64,000 nucleotides of DNA. Origin: Undaria pinnatifida. Taxonomy: Eukaryota > Sar > Phaeophyceae > Laminariales > Alariaceae. The notes under the pieces were generated by a model that saw only the letters and a program-made list of their open reading frames with translations, was not told the origin of the DNA and did no database searches. Where the stretch lies: NCBI GenBank assembly GCA_012845835.1, contig JABAKD010000028.1, positions 13,796,648 to 13,860,647 of the forward strand. Direction: 5' to 3'. The position numbers were made by a program, and so were the translations under genes. Shown here piece after piece: positions 24,952-39,100 of the stretch; positions within the stretch are counted from its first letter, which is position 1, and the number at the start of each line of letters is the position of its first letter.

Positions 24952-27573
24952 CTGATACGGCGTTCGCGGGGCGGGAGTGTGAAAGCGCAAAACAGGATAG
25001 AGCGACAAAAAGTAAGACTACGTACAGCAGTGGGGGCTTACATCAAGGCGGTGTAGAGCGAACGAATTATGGTCGTCCTATATCTAAAGGCCTCCCTATT
25101 CTCCTCTCCTGGTCTAGATACTTGTATCCAGCGTTACGGTCGTGCTATCAAGCGCCCTATACAGGGTGGCCGCCGTATTCTTGCCGCCCTTTATAGCCCC
25201 CCGCTACTGTAATCCAACATTTTGCGAGAAAGCGGAGCCGTGTTACGGTATTTTGTCAAATTATTCTAAGAGCTTCAGCTGCTGTGAGGTCAAAAAAATT
25301 AGAGCCGATACTCATCTCATCTTGCTTTGCAAGCTGCGAAATACACCGGTCGTCCGTTTGCAGCAAGTTTTTCATGAGTCAAAACCGAATACCTGGTATA
25401 ATATAGGCCCCCGCTACCGTAATCCAACATTTTGCGAGAAAGCGGAGCCACGTTACGTACGGCATTATATCAAATTATTCTAACAGCGCCAGCTGCTGTG
25501 AGGTCAACAATTATAGGACCGATACTGGTCTTTGCAAGCTGCTTAATGCACCGGTCGTCCGTTTTCAGCAAGTTTTCACGAGTCAAGACCTACTATACTC
25601 CGTACTATTTACTAGTCTTACTATAATATTAATAGTAGTACTGTTTTGTAGCATGCGCTCACACCCAAGTCCCCCCAGTCTTTTCAGTTAAAGGAGCTTT
25701 CCATCCATTAATAACCCACAAAACTGACTTGGATCAACTAGGGAAGGATGACATCAACCCGGTCAACATTTCCATGCCAGGGGCAAAGGGGTACACGGGT
25801 ACCCGGGTACAAAATGAATAAGCTTGTATAAATCAATCCAACGAACGAACGAACGAACGAACGAACAACATCGGGTACGTCGATAGGTTAGGAGCCCCGT
25901 TGCCCTGACAACTGTTCAGAGCTTTGTCGGACCGTATCTCAAGGGTCGGATGAAGCCAGCAAGGGTGACCCGACCCGACACGACCCGTGATAATAATTGA
26001 GTACTTCCTGAATCGACCCGTCATATTTAGAACACCTCCTGGCACGATTTGATTCGACCCACAGAGTTTCCGAAACCCCCGGACCCGACTCGCCGGGCGA
26101 GTGATCCGAGTCATGACCCGCAAAAACCCTCAAGGTGTTGGCCTAGAGTAATATAAGTGCCCTTAATTCACCACCCTTTTCAGGCCTCGGAGGAAAAATT
26201 GACCAATAAAACTAGCAAAACTGCAGCATCGTTCTCAAGAACCAACCCGGGCTGCTAGGTTAGCTGACAACGATTTTGCTGTCGAACTCCACCACAACAA
26301 ACACCTGTAAGACACGCGCATAGCTTGCGGTGCTGCCGTGCGCTGCATGCTCGCGCCATGATGAGACCGCGCTTAATCTTTGTTTTTGTCGCTGTACATG
26401 GGCCCCGCCAAACAGTTAATACCCTGGCATCGTAGCCCGCGTCTTGTGCCAACGATACAGTAGACTAATACCGCCGTATACCGGACACCGGCACTATCAT
26501 ATTGGGTAAAATACCGATATTTCGTACATTAGTAGTATAGCGGGTTCCAGTCGTGCCAAGCGTTTCCACCGGCACTATACCTTCCGTAGGCACTATACAG
26601 GCAACCGGCACTAGAGGGAGACCTTCACTCTAGTTTACCTTACGCCCGTGACTTTCACGAGCTCCTTGACGATCGAGCGCAACAAGTCCGGTCGCTCCGA
26701 GCAAGCGGTCCACAGTCCCGCGCGCTCTGATTTCGTCAAGGCCACGGTACCGTACCTGAAACGGCACATAACACGCCGACAACGCACACATCAAGCCGCA
26801 CAGCAAGGGGTGTTACGGAGAAGGATTAAACCAATCCGCGTACCAAACGTACAGTTGCACTGCAACCACGGCACAAAAAAAAAAAAAAACTAGGGTTATG
26901 CCGGCCACTAAGCGAGAAAGCGTAGTCTTCTATTCGAGGAAGGGCGTGTTCTACACAAAAATAAGTATGGTGGCTTCCCAGCGTAGTTTGTCTCGCAAAT
27001 CTCAGTCTCAGCCCGACTTTGTTTTGGTGATTTTCGCGTAGTTTCCTATCCATTTGTGCCTTTACCTTCAGTATAGTGGTCCCTGGGTTCTTTTTTCGCG
27101 TTAATCTCGGCCTGACTTCTTCAGCAATTTTTATCGCACCAGTATATATTAATAGTTGTGTTGTGAGTAGATGATGGCGATGTGTCACTAACCTTTTTTT
27201 TAATACTTATATCCTCCGGCGGATGGAAAACAAGTAACTCTTAAAGTCACCACACTTCCACGACTTTTCATACCAAGTACGTGTGTGTCAATGTAAGTCA
27301 ATTATATCGGCAATCCAGCGTAAGCCCGCCTACCTTTCAGATACCCGCGGTAGCGACAGCGCGAGCTGTCACGACATTAACTCTATTAGAAATGTACCCA
27401 TGTTTTCGGGTCCAAATTACTTGCAATTAGTGTGGCCCACTTCTTCAAGGCCTGAAAGGGTTGACCAGAGAACAGAACAACAGCACTAGTAACAGCAACA
27501 GCAACAACAACAGCACCAGTAACAGCAACAGCAACAACAGTAACAGTAACAGTAACAGCAACAACAACAACAA

Positions 27574-27632
<59 letters not shown>

Positions 27633-30600
27633 ACAACAACAAAACCGCCCACAGCACCAACTGTCCTTCCTGCTCATCGCCGAGAAGCGAACGCCTTCAC
27701 CCTTGTATAAATGAAGAGGCATAAACTGCACCAACAGCATGAATAATCCTGCTCATTTCCAAGATCCCAAGAACCGACCCCTTCACCGTCCCAGTAAGTC
27801 AGGGAAAAAAAATGTCGAAATTGTGGTATGACGACACAAGAGCGGGCAACCCCACGAAGCAGCTCGAGCAAATCGAGATAATGGGGTAGGAGATGCGTCG
27901 GAAGGGAAGAGCCGGGTAGGGAGCTACACGACACGTGTGTATAGAGCATGCTGGTCAGGGTTAGGGTCAAGTTTTACGGTTCCTTATCCAAATCCCTTCT
28001 CGTAATACTGGAGCCACATGCCGTCCGCACACGAAAAATTACCACATGTTTCCATGCTCTACCCTATACAAGGCACCTGGTATGTTTCTTCACATGGTCT
28101 GCATAGGCAGCTCCCTCAAAAATTGCGTCGGAACAAGATGAAACTGACGATACGGTGGGTTTTTTAGGGGTCCTGGTTGACACGGGCCGTTAGCAACTAC
28201 CCTGTGTTACGATATGATACATATATGCACTGCCGTGGAACTACCTGTGAAGTCGCTCCAACAGAATGTTTTTCGTCCCTCTTCCGCAAAACGAACCAAT
28301 CACCAACCCCCTAAAAATAATAGAGATGAATTACTCATGACTAATTAATCAGTTGCTCGTACATAACTAATTACATTCACCCCCCCCTGGACAGAGACTG
28401 AAAACTATTACGGGGGACCCTATATATTCATCAAGTAAACAGGACCTACGGTGGACACAAAAACCTATATATTCATCTATTTTTACTAACAATATTTGGT
28501 CCTATTTACTATCGTCCTCCGTATAGAAACTCGTTCAGGCTGGTCCGTCCGCAACTTGCCGGGTTACTTGTGCGGTGTTCATTTTTTTTCTTTAGTTTAT
28601 TTTCCCCCCTTTTGAACTGAAGACACCCTCGGGTTTTGAAGCCAACCACATCCCAAAGGGGGACGTTGTACGCTAATTAAGCCTTTTAGCACCGCACTCC
28701 CGATACGTGGGCAAAACACTTGGAACTAGACTGTGAACATAATATTGAAGGGTTGGAATTGGGTTAACAGTCCCATCCGTTAGCGAGGCGCAGGGCCGCG
28801 ACGCGCCATTAATATTGGCCTGAGCTCTGCAGTAAAAAAGGGGGTATAATACTCCAATAGCCTAGCCCTGGTCGGCGATGCCATCCGTACCTTTGGCAAA
28901 CCCCGGTGGTAACGTCCTCCCTCCAGAAAAGGTCACACCGCTTGTGGTTGCCGGTCACCAGGTTGAGAAACTGCGAGACTAGAAGGTGCATACCCTGTCA
29001 CAGGTACATTTGCGCAAGAAAATAGTTAGCACGGCTCAGCGATGAGGTTCGGTGTTGACAGCACAATGTCAAGATTGTCTCGCCATGCACCCCAGTCGTA
29101 CGAAACTCGACGGTGAGGTTGTCTGTTACTTGCAGCGGTAGTAGTTGGTCTACGCTAAGATTGTGCCAAGATTGTCTGGTACTACAGCTGTAGCAATGGT
29201 CTAGGCCCAAGCTGTTTCCTACCACTACAATACTGTAAATAATCCTCCAAATAATACTGTAAAGCGATACCACTAACCCTGCAGGGGCTTGCTTGATTAT
29301 ATATTGATTATAGTATAGAAAAAATATCGAACAAAACTGGCGATTGCAGGTATCATCCTTCATCCTTCACACGAAGCAACCCGGACTGCTAGTATAGATT
29401 AATAGATTGGCTTAAAAATATTTCACTGTCAAACTCCAATGCAAGAACCTGTAAGACACGCGCATAGCCTGCACTGCTGGCGTGTGCTGCATGCTCGCAC
29501 CATGATAACGATGCGATATGATAACAGTTTGTTTCGTCGATGTATGATACAATATAATACTCCGTATGATGTAATATGATATAATATGATATGATATGAC
29601 ATGACCTGACATGACATGACATGGATGACATGACATGACATGACATGACATGACATGACATGACATGACATGACATGGTATGATATGATATGATATCATG
29701 TGATATGATATGATATGATATGGTATGATATGATATGATATGATACGATATGATATGATATGATACGATATGTGCACGGGCCTTTAAGAGGGTTAATATT
29801 AATAGTAGTCTGCGCGAATGATGTCTGGTACAAATATACAGCGGTGGTACTAGTTTACGCTAAGCCACGACGACTCTTCAAGTGTTGCAACAACGCGACA
29901 CTCCGAACGACGAATACTCGTACTCGTACAACCTACACCGAGGGCTGTGATAGGGGTTTCACTATCAGCAACGAAAAAAATCTACGCATTTCTGATTGGC
30001 GGGGCTTTTTTTCTTGGTCGAAAAGCTGCAAGTGGAACCCAGTGAACAACGCCACGGCCTGGGTAAAAAAAAAAAACGAACCATACCGCACGAAACAGAC
30101 TTGTCGTTCCAACGGTGTTTGCCACTTCCTGAATTTTATAAGAAGTTGAATAACGTCATTGAATATTTTAACATCACTTGACAAAAAAAATAAGCCTCGT
30201 TGGTGAAAAATACTTGATTGTCGATCACGGGTCTTGATGAGAAGAAAACGGCACCGGTAGTGATTTAACGGCAGTACCGAAAGGCACGAAGGTCCGACTG
30301 GGTGGTGATATAGGGTGGTGAATTTAATGCTGATATGGATTGGTGGAAACAGGCAGAACGCCAGCCGTTTCTCACAGAAGCCATTTCACTGTATTCACCG
30401 GGTGTTTGAACATGTCAGGTGAACATGAACATGTCAGGTGCAATCCGGCTAGGCGTTGGTGCTAAGGTATTAGTGGGGTATGAGTCCGTTTGACCACTTG
30501 CAAAAGGTTGACCAATTGCTTATACCCAACCAAACTAAGCCACAACCCCCCCCCCCCCCCTGAAACGGCGGGATAGCAGGTCGGCCGGTTATACGGGCGG

Positions 30601-33135
30601 ACCTGTCAATATCCAAGCGATTTCATTTCCTGGGTATCCCGGGGAGTGTTTTTCAAGTTTGACATCGGGAAAGTCTGAAAAAGTTAATTATAGTGGACGT
30701 GGGATTTGAACCCAAGACCCAAAAAACACATGGTCTGTCGACGACGCCATTTGTTAAGGTATTAGTGGGGTATTAGTCCGTCTGACCACTTGCAAAAGGT
30801 TAACCAATTGCTTATTACTCAAACTAAGCCTTCTAACACTCTAAGCCTTATAACATTGGTGTTCGGATGAGACACTAACGCCTTTACCCCTGGAAACCCG
30901 CTTTCGGGGGAAAATTACTACCTGGTGGGAATTAGTACGGGGAAGGCTTTTGGGGTTCTGAAGGATTTAGGACTTATACGAGGGCTTAGTGTTGCTCCAC
31001 CCGTATCGTCGGCCGCGTTTGTTTTTTGGGGGTCATGTTTGCAGCACCAAAATAAACGATTATACAGCATCGGCCACTGCTGGTCGGCGGTGCAAAAAAA
31101 GGTGTCCGAACGACGACGCCAACAATGCAAAGACTCGTACGTGACGGGTGTAGCACGATCCTACTCGTGTGCTGCTGCGCGCTCACGCTACTCGCAGACG
31201 CTGGAATATATCGCGACCATCGTGTGTTTGGTCGCTGTACTATAATTTACATATAATAAAGTCTCAAAAGGCGTCGCGCGTACAACGAGCAACACCCCAT
31301 TGGCGCTCGGCTGGGGGTGACGCGTGATAGAGAGCAAGCCGGCACTTTAAGCGGCGCCGACTCACCTGCTCGGAGGAGCTCTGTTCTGACTTCATCCACT
31401 GCCGCTGGAACTGCCTCAACACCAGCTTCAGAGTGCGCACCACCACCTCCACCTAATAATAAGAAGTGGCACGGCATGCAGAGCGTAATTACGGGAGCAG
31501 CGAAAGGCAGCAGGCAATAATGGTGACGGCAACACGGCCCCGATGACAGAGTTCAAACCAACCCGAACCAAACCCAAAAACCCGAACCAACACCAAAAAA
31601 ATAAAAAATACGGGAAACCACACTATACGAAACGAAACGAAACGAAACGAAACGAAACCGAACAAAACAAGGCAAAACAAACAAACCAAAACAAAAACCA
31701 AAACCATAAGAAAACACGGAGCTAAACGAAACGAAACGACTCGAAACCATCATCAAGTCACATCATCTCCGACACATAAAAACAACCGCGACACGAGACA
31801 AACGTAAGTGCGTGACAAAACGCCGAGCCTCCTGTTTCATACCCATACGTTCAGCAAACGTCGTAGCCCCTTAGCAACACCAGACACACATCAAAGCGCG
31901 ACCAAACCCAAGCATCCAATTTCGTAGGTCCAGCAAACAATCCCCTCCCTCCCCCCATCCTTCTCCTTTCGCCTCCCGCCCAGCCTCACCAGAATGCGAT
32001 CCCTCATGATGGTCGTGCTGGCCTTCCCAGCGCCCGCGGTGGCGTGCCCGAAGTTTTGAGCGGCGGGTGGGGTAATGTAGGCGCGGAGGAGTCCGATATG
32101 TCGAACGTTAATGCCGTACTTGTGGAGCTCCGGCGCTAGCTTTATCTGCCGTTTTCCGGTCAAAAATAGAGCCGGTGGGTTGGGCGTTGGGTGCTGGCGG
32201 CTGGGGGAAACGGTTGGCGTCGTAGATGTGGCACATGACACGTCACCCACCAAGAATAGAACCGGACCACCCCGTAACCTCTGTAGACGTTCACCCAGGT
32301 GTTGGAGGGAACCTCTTGAAGTTAGTGTAGGGTGGTTTGACAAGGGCAAGCAACCGCGGCGACACCAGCGACTGCAACAAGAAAACCCACAACAACCGCC
32401 AAAATTAGAACAACCACAGCCCACAATAAAGTGATGATACAGTATGCACCAAAATATATCCACAAGGACACAAGCCCACAACAAACGTACAAACACTGCG
32501 AAACAGTCATCCCACGGCAGGAGATGCACTTCTTGCGCCAAAAAAAGGTATACCCTCTGACCGGTTGAGCTCCTCAAGTGTGTATGTCGTATGGGTTAGT
32601 CATTAATCAAGAAAATTGACGAGTACAAGTACAATGGTTGTTCTTAGGACTAGCGCATAGAAAATGTTGGTCGTGTTGCGCGAACGAATGCCTTCGAAGG
32701 TCATGTTTCGGGTGATGGATGATGGTGATATTAAGCTCCCATGTTGGGAGCTCAGAAACTTCTGGTGCACCCCCAGCGTTGGATGGTTCGAAGCGAAACG
32801 AAACGAAACGAAACGAAACGAAACGAAACGAAACGAAACGCGCTTGTGAAAGCTGTTGAAAGCTGGACCTGCACCCTTTCACTATCGCTGTTACGTACCA
32901 ACACAGTATCGGATTATCGGCGTACCTTGGCTAGAGCGGTCCTTTGGATAGGGCGGCATACCTTGGATAGAGTGGCCGGCGACATGCTGCACAGGAGCTT
33001 GGCGGTAGCAGGCACCAATACCGTAATCAAGAACTGGGTGGCCTCCGTCACGTCCCTGGCGTGACATGCCGATACAGTGGGTACCAAGCGAGTAAGCACA
33101 GTCCCATATCGCCAAGCGGCAAGGATCGCCAACAA

Positions 33136-33169
<34 letters not shown>

Positions 33170-36100
33170 CGAGATATCGAGATATATCGAGAGAGAGAGG
33201 GAGAGAGACAGAAGGAGAGAGACCGTGAGGGGGAGGGGGAAAGAGAGGAACGTACAAAAGTTAGCAATCACGCCAGCGAGGAGGAGAGACGTAAATGAAC
33301 GACGACAAGGAACGCAAACAAGGGGGCACCCATAGGTGGACAAAAAAAGCTGATATTCAGTCCCTGCACACATGGCGAAACTTACTCGGACTCATGCTCC
33401 CTTTGATCCTGCTTTCGTTTGAAACGGTGCTCTAATGTCCCCTTCCTTCGCCACGAGGGATCTGAAGCTAGGCTTATATCCATTCTGTTTTCTATGCTCG
33501 GAATTATGTGCTATTTACTATGATGTTCTGGGTTTCTTTAATTCCCCCCCAGACACGTCTGTTTTTCTCTTCAAAACGTCTACTTCTGCCATATCTAGGC
33601 CGCCAAAAGCCCCCCAAAACACGCTACTCAATGATTTTACAAGAAAAAAAAAAGCCGAATACCATGTCGGCGAACGAGATTATCCATCTAGCCTTATCTG
33701 ATGCAATGCAATCAGCAAAACGCGGCGCCACCACGACACAACGCAAATCCTCACTTGTTCCTCTGCTTCGCATCGGGGTCTGCATTCGAGAAGGCGGTCA
33801 ACGCGTCCGGGCTCAGGCGGACGGGGCCACCATCCTCACCCCCACCCCCATTCCCATTGACACCGCCACCCCCATCCCCGCTATCATATAGGGGGTGTTT
33901 ATCTGTTGGTTTTACCCCCAGGACACGGTCCACCCCAGCGGCTAGCTTGTCCACCACCGCGTTTGTATTTTCGGGCTGACATCGCGGCTCCGGCTCCCGC
34001 TTCGACTCCCGGTCCCAATCGGATTTTACCGGCGATCTCGCTGGAGGCTCCGGGAGTTGGGGGCGCTTGCACCCGTCCGCTGGCACGCTGCGGTGGCTGC
34101 TCGAAATCGACCTGTTTTAGATGTTTTACGTGTTCACATGTTCACGAATTCTGCTCCTCAGTCCAGTGAAAGGTATAGGTCGCTACTAACCGAAATCGAC
34201 TTGTTCACATGATCGCACGTTCAAGAAATCGCGCATCGGTTGACTATATATTGTATTTCGGGGGATTGGTCGCTGCTCCACTTGTTTGAGGCTCAACCTT
34301 TTACAACTGGAAACCTGTTTTTGACGAAAGTTACTTCCAATTAGTATGGGTTTTGGGGGGCTCTAAAGGAAAAAATAGCGAACAAAAATACGAAATCAGT
34401 TACGGCCACACGAAGCAGCCCGGGCTGTTGGAGTAGGGGGTATGTCCGGACTGCAACACGAGGAGCCGAACGACAAGCGTGCAGTACGACGATGCTCCCG
34501 CTACTGCTGCACGTTCCTCTTGCTCGTTTAATTAGGTCACACTCATCCGATTTTTGGCCGCCGCTCCCGACAGGGTTGGCACATCAATTGTCCATATAGT
34601 GCGGCAGGGGGATGGAATACGAGAGCAACCCGCGGTGCAACCACAATGTATGAACAAATATGGCTGTTCGTACCTAGCAACTTCGTCGTATCGTAGAGTC
34701 TATACTGGCATAAATAAGTGTCTTTACCTGTCGGATCCTGCTCTAAAAGAGTCGTACGCCCCCACCGACCCCTGCTCGCTTGGAGTAGGCGGCGCGTTCT
34801 GGATAAAGGTGTCGTAGTCTGCGCGGGCGGCGTTCCAACAGCACGTTAAGGGCAACAGCACGTCAAGGGAGGCGGCATGCCCAGCATTACACACATCGGA
34901 CATATCAAATCCCCCATGATTGAATCATCTGTTCATGAACGTTGTATTCAAGGGCAGACAGACCCCTGATCAATATGATCGGCATGGCCGATAGATCATG
35001 TTGCGCGAGCGAGAGCTGGATGATGTGAACGATCTAGATCCACTTCCTGGATTTTGTATGTTCTACAAAGATCCTGCACAGCACATAGCAACAGATATAG
35101 GATGCATCTATAATCATCTAGATCGTGATCTGGCGGTCGTGTGAACAGTACCTGATATTGCAACGGTAGCACTACAACGGCAATATTCCAACGGAAGCAT
35201 TACAATGGTACCGATTCAGTGGTACCACAACAGAGGTATGATCACAACAGTATCATCACAACGGCAACATCACAACGAAAATTACCATTACAGCGACACC
35301 ATTACAGCCGTAGCAGTGCAGCGGTAAGGTTCCAACGGTAGAAATACAACTGCACCAGCACAACGGCAACATTACAACGGCATCACTTCAGCGGTGAGAT
35401 TACAACGGCATCACTTCAGCGGTAACACCACAACCGTATCTGGTGAAACGCCGCTTATCTTAGCCCTAGACAGACCCCACCTCCATCATGGCCATTGCTG
35501 CTGCTATCGACACAGCTATCGCCACTGCTATCGACACAGATGGGGCTACGTGAAAAGAGCACGCAAGCCATAGGCGTATACCCATTCCGCTATTAAGCCG
35601 TACTGATGTGTTTTACCTCAAACTATCTTTTTCGCTGGATACGGCGTACTGATGTAAAACAATGTTCCACAATTACCATGTTTCTCCCCAAAATATGCTC
35701 TCGGCATGCAAAAAAAGCAACACTGCTGCTACGTTTAGGCTCTTAAGTTCACGGCTGAAAAATACCACTCCGCAACATATACTTCCCGGTAAACTGTCCA
35801 GAAAAAAGGAGGTGCGGTTCTCTAGGGCTTAAAAACGCCTCCAAAACAATTGTTGGCTAGCCGAGGGGCGCACAAGAAGAGAAAACGACACCACACTCCA
35901 AAAAGGGGGCCACAAAAAAAAACAAAATCGGAGCGCTGTGATAGACAGGACGAAATGAGCGAAAACTAATTTCTTCTCGTTATTTTCAAAATAATTTTCA
36001 CTTGGTTCTAGAGACCCCCCCCCCTCTCAGGGCTTTTTGGGGTGTGATGACGTTCTTCTCTCTTTATCATGCACCCCTGGCTCGCCGTCAATAACTAACT

Positions 36101-39100
36101 GCTCCTCACCTGAAGGGGGCGGCAAGAACCCCACCTTGGCCTTGCCAGTGCCCCCGCCGCTGCCGCTGCCAAAACTACCCGAGGCGTTGTGCCACATCCT
36201 GCTCTTGTCGGGACGCCGCCCTTTCGCATCGCCATTCGCCCCCCCCCCCCCTTCCGGCGCAGCCACCTCTGGTTTTCCACCGAAAATTTTGGCGACCGGA
36301 GGAGTTCCCGACCTGCTCCGGCCATGTCCGGGCACAGGGCGTCCAGAAGACTGCACAGAGCTGATGGAATTAGTACTCGCCATAGGGATGAATGCACTGT
36401 ACCCAGCCGTCGACACGTCCACATCTCCCCCTAATTCGCTGTCACCGCCGCCGCCGCTACCACCGCTGTGCCTTCGCGCGTAGCCCGGGGGGGGAGGAGA
36501 GTTAGGGCCACGTCCACCGACATCGGACCCGCGGCCTCGACTTTTGCCAGCGCTCGCGGGGCGGGGGGGATGGTTGGCAAGTTCAGATGCAGACCCGAAC
36601 GTGACGTTTCCTCCCAGGGATATTTTGTAGAATTGGTCGTACACCCCCGCCGCGAACCCCATGGTCGCCGTCGTTCCGCCCCTGCCCACATCGCTTCCGC
36701 CGGTGCCGGCGCCGCCGCCTCCATTACCGCCACTACCCCCTGCTACACGGGTGGTGGTAACGGCCACGGGTGACGTAAACCCGGCTCCGGCGGGTGGAAA
36801 CATGGAGTGAGGTCCGGTGGGCGACGCAGGATGGAACGAGTGATGGGATCGCGGTGACCGTGCGCCGAAGGTGTCGTACCCTGACGCGCTTAGACTGGAG
36901 GAGGGCGTGCTTGGGGTGGGTGGGTATCTACCGCGGCCGCCGGCTTTGCCGAAGAAGCTGCCCGGGGAGGAGGCCGGGATGTTTCCGATGTTGTGGTGGC
37001 TGGCGTTGGTTTTCTGGCCCGCCATGTCGTATAGCTCACTTCCGGTTCGCTTGGATGCCATGGCTGTGCGTGCAGAAGCAACAACAAACGGCGAGTCAGC
37101 TAACCAAAAAACGAAGCAAGGATCAACAGGTTGCCATGGCTGCACAAGCAACAATACCAATAGCAACAGCAATTGCCAACCCAGTCAATCAACAAAACGA
37201 ACCAAGGATGAACGGGCTCCGCGCCGCTATAAGCAACAACAACCAAAAAAAATCGTCGACAGCAAGAACAGCAAGAACAACGGACGAATGAATTACCTGG
37301 TATACAATAAACAGTAACTCTCGGTTGCCACGGCTGCACAAGTCACAACGAAAAACATCAACAGCAGAGCACCAGCCGACAAACCAACCCATCAACAAAC
37401 GAACCATGAAATAAGCGGGTTGTTACGAAAAAGGTACGCGTTCGGCGGCGAGTCACGTCTGGCGGAAGAGGGGGGGAGGGAGGAATGGAGGGATGGAGGG
37501 AGGGAGGGAGGCGAGGGGGGGGTCCGAGATGGCTCATCCTGAAGGTGGCGGTCTTAGAAACCACCTTTGATACGATACGCATGCAGCACTGCTGTGGCAC
37601 GTAGCACGCCACTTGCGAGGAAACGAAGCGAACCGAAACAGAGAGTGCATCCAAAAGAAGCAACACGGGAAAGCGGCAACACAGCTTCCACCTAAAGGAC
37701 AGGCACGACGCGGACGCGTCAGCGCGGCAAGCCTTGTTTTTTTTTGTCGCTTTTTGGGCCCCGTTTTCCAGCTGATCAGAGCCACTTACGCGAGTGGCTA
37801 TGTATACATTTAATAACTACCAGGCATATTCGGCTCTGTGTTACGTACAGAGCCGCTGGTGCGAGGGGTCTGACCTCGCGTGTGAATATCATACCACCAT
37901 ACCGCGTGTGTTGTCTCCACATGAAACCGTTATTTGTACCCAACGCCGTCAGTACACCCAGAGTCCGTGCTGATATATGACTCTTCATCCTAGAGAGATG
38001 CAGCTTATTATAATGTGGTCACTTATAATGTGGTCACATGCTGTGAGACAAAGTAAAACAAACAGTCGCAATTCATCAAAGTAGAGCAAGTGAAATGCTA
38101 GCGTTCCGGGTGAGGACACAACAAAACAAGCCAGACCAGGAAAAAACAAACAAACAAACAAACAAACGACAGGAGTTCTCAAGAATGTGATGCAAGAAAA
38201 TCAGACAGGCCGCAAGAACACACGTGCTGAAGATAAACAGATAACTGCTGTTGCGCGGACAAAAACAACACGAATGAGAGGAAGAACATACCGGCATAAG
38301 GCCTAATAAGGCATAGTAAGGCCTAACAAGGCCCAACAAGGCCGATGAGGAGGGAAAACAGGGATAAAACAAAGGCAACAAGTTTCAAAACTGTCGCTTT
38401 CGCGCTCCTCCCATTGAACTCAACGAAAACAAAGCAAAGACTTCCATAATACCATAATATATATAAAATCATTCTTTGGTTTCAGGGATTAGGTCAGGAG
38501 TTGTTTCTTGTCTCGGCCCAAGTATGCGATTCGCGGAACTGGAATTCTCGGTCGAATAGCTTTGTTTGAGCGCCGCCTTCGGGGGGCGGCTCCAACGCCC
38601 CTCGCCCTGCCGTGTCCGTTCCGCACATTGACGTGAACGCGGACGGATGCCGAGCGAGACAGGCGAGAAGTTGTAAAAATACCGCATGTCGAGGAGGAAT
38701 TTCGGACATTTTGGTTGAATCTTAATATCTGCAGCGCTTGGATGATTTACAAAATTGGCATCATTTCCAAACGGTACTTAATAATGTTTGGAATTTTGCG
38801 GTGGCATACTCTCGAGCGTTTGTTCCTTTGCTGTACTTTTTTACTAGCTCGTTTGGTTTCTTGCTCGGCCTTTATTGTTTTCGTTTCTGCTCGTTTTGCC
38901 AGTTGTTTCTTGATCTTTCAGCTGCTTCCTGCAAATTTGGTTTTTCTGCCAACACGATTTCGAACTTTTTCGCGATTTTTTCTTCTTTTTTGTCTAGTAA
39001 GTTGAACTTCTTACCATTTGCCGCTAATTTGCGGTCTGTGCATTAGTTGCGGAACGGTCCAGCTTTAGCTTTTCTTTCATTCCCACCATTTGTTTTGTAC

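Noticed and set aside
27386-27740. Several long frames on both strands rich in Leu, Cys, Val/Ala or Asn/Ser
   Set aside because: All are readings of the (AACAGC)n microsatellite.
27740-27795. Plus-strand mini-exon MNNPAHFQDPKNRPLHRP before GTAAGT
   Set aside because: Good-looking start and donor, but no partner exon was found downstream and it lies antisense in a Clu intron.
32250-32390. Possible extra Clu exon between exons 14 and 15 (frames with SLVSPRLLALVKPP or LGERLQRLRGG; good acceptor near 32377)
   Set aside because: Exon 14 and exon 15 already join in phase 0 with the normal LVP-to-GIN spacing, and no donor restores phase 0 cleanly.
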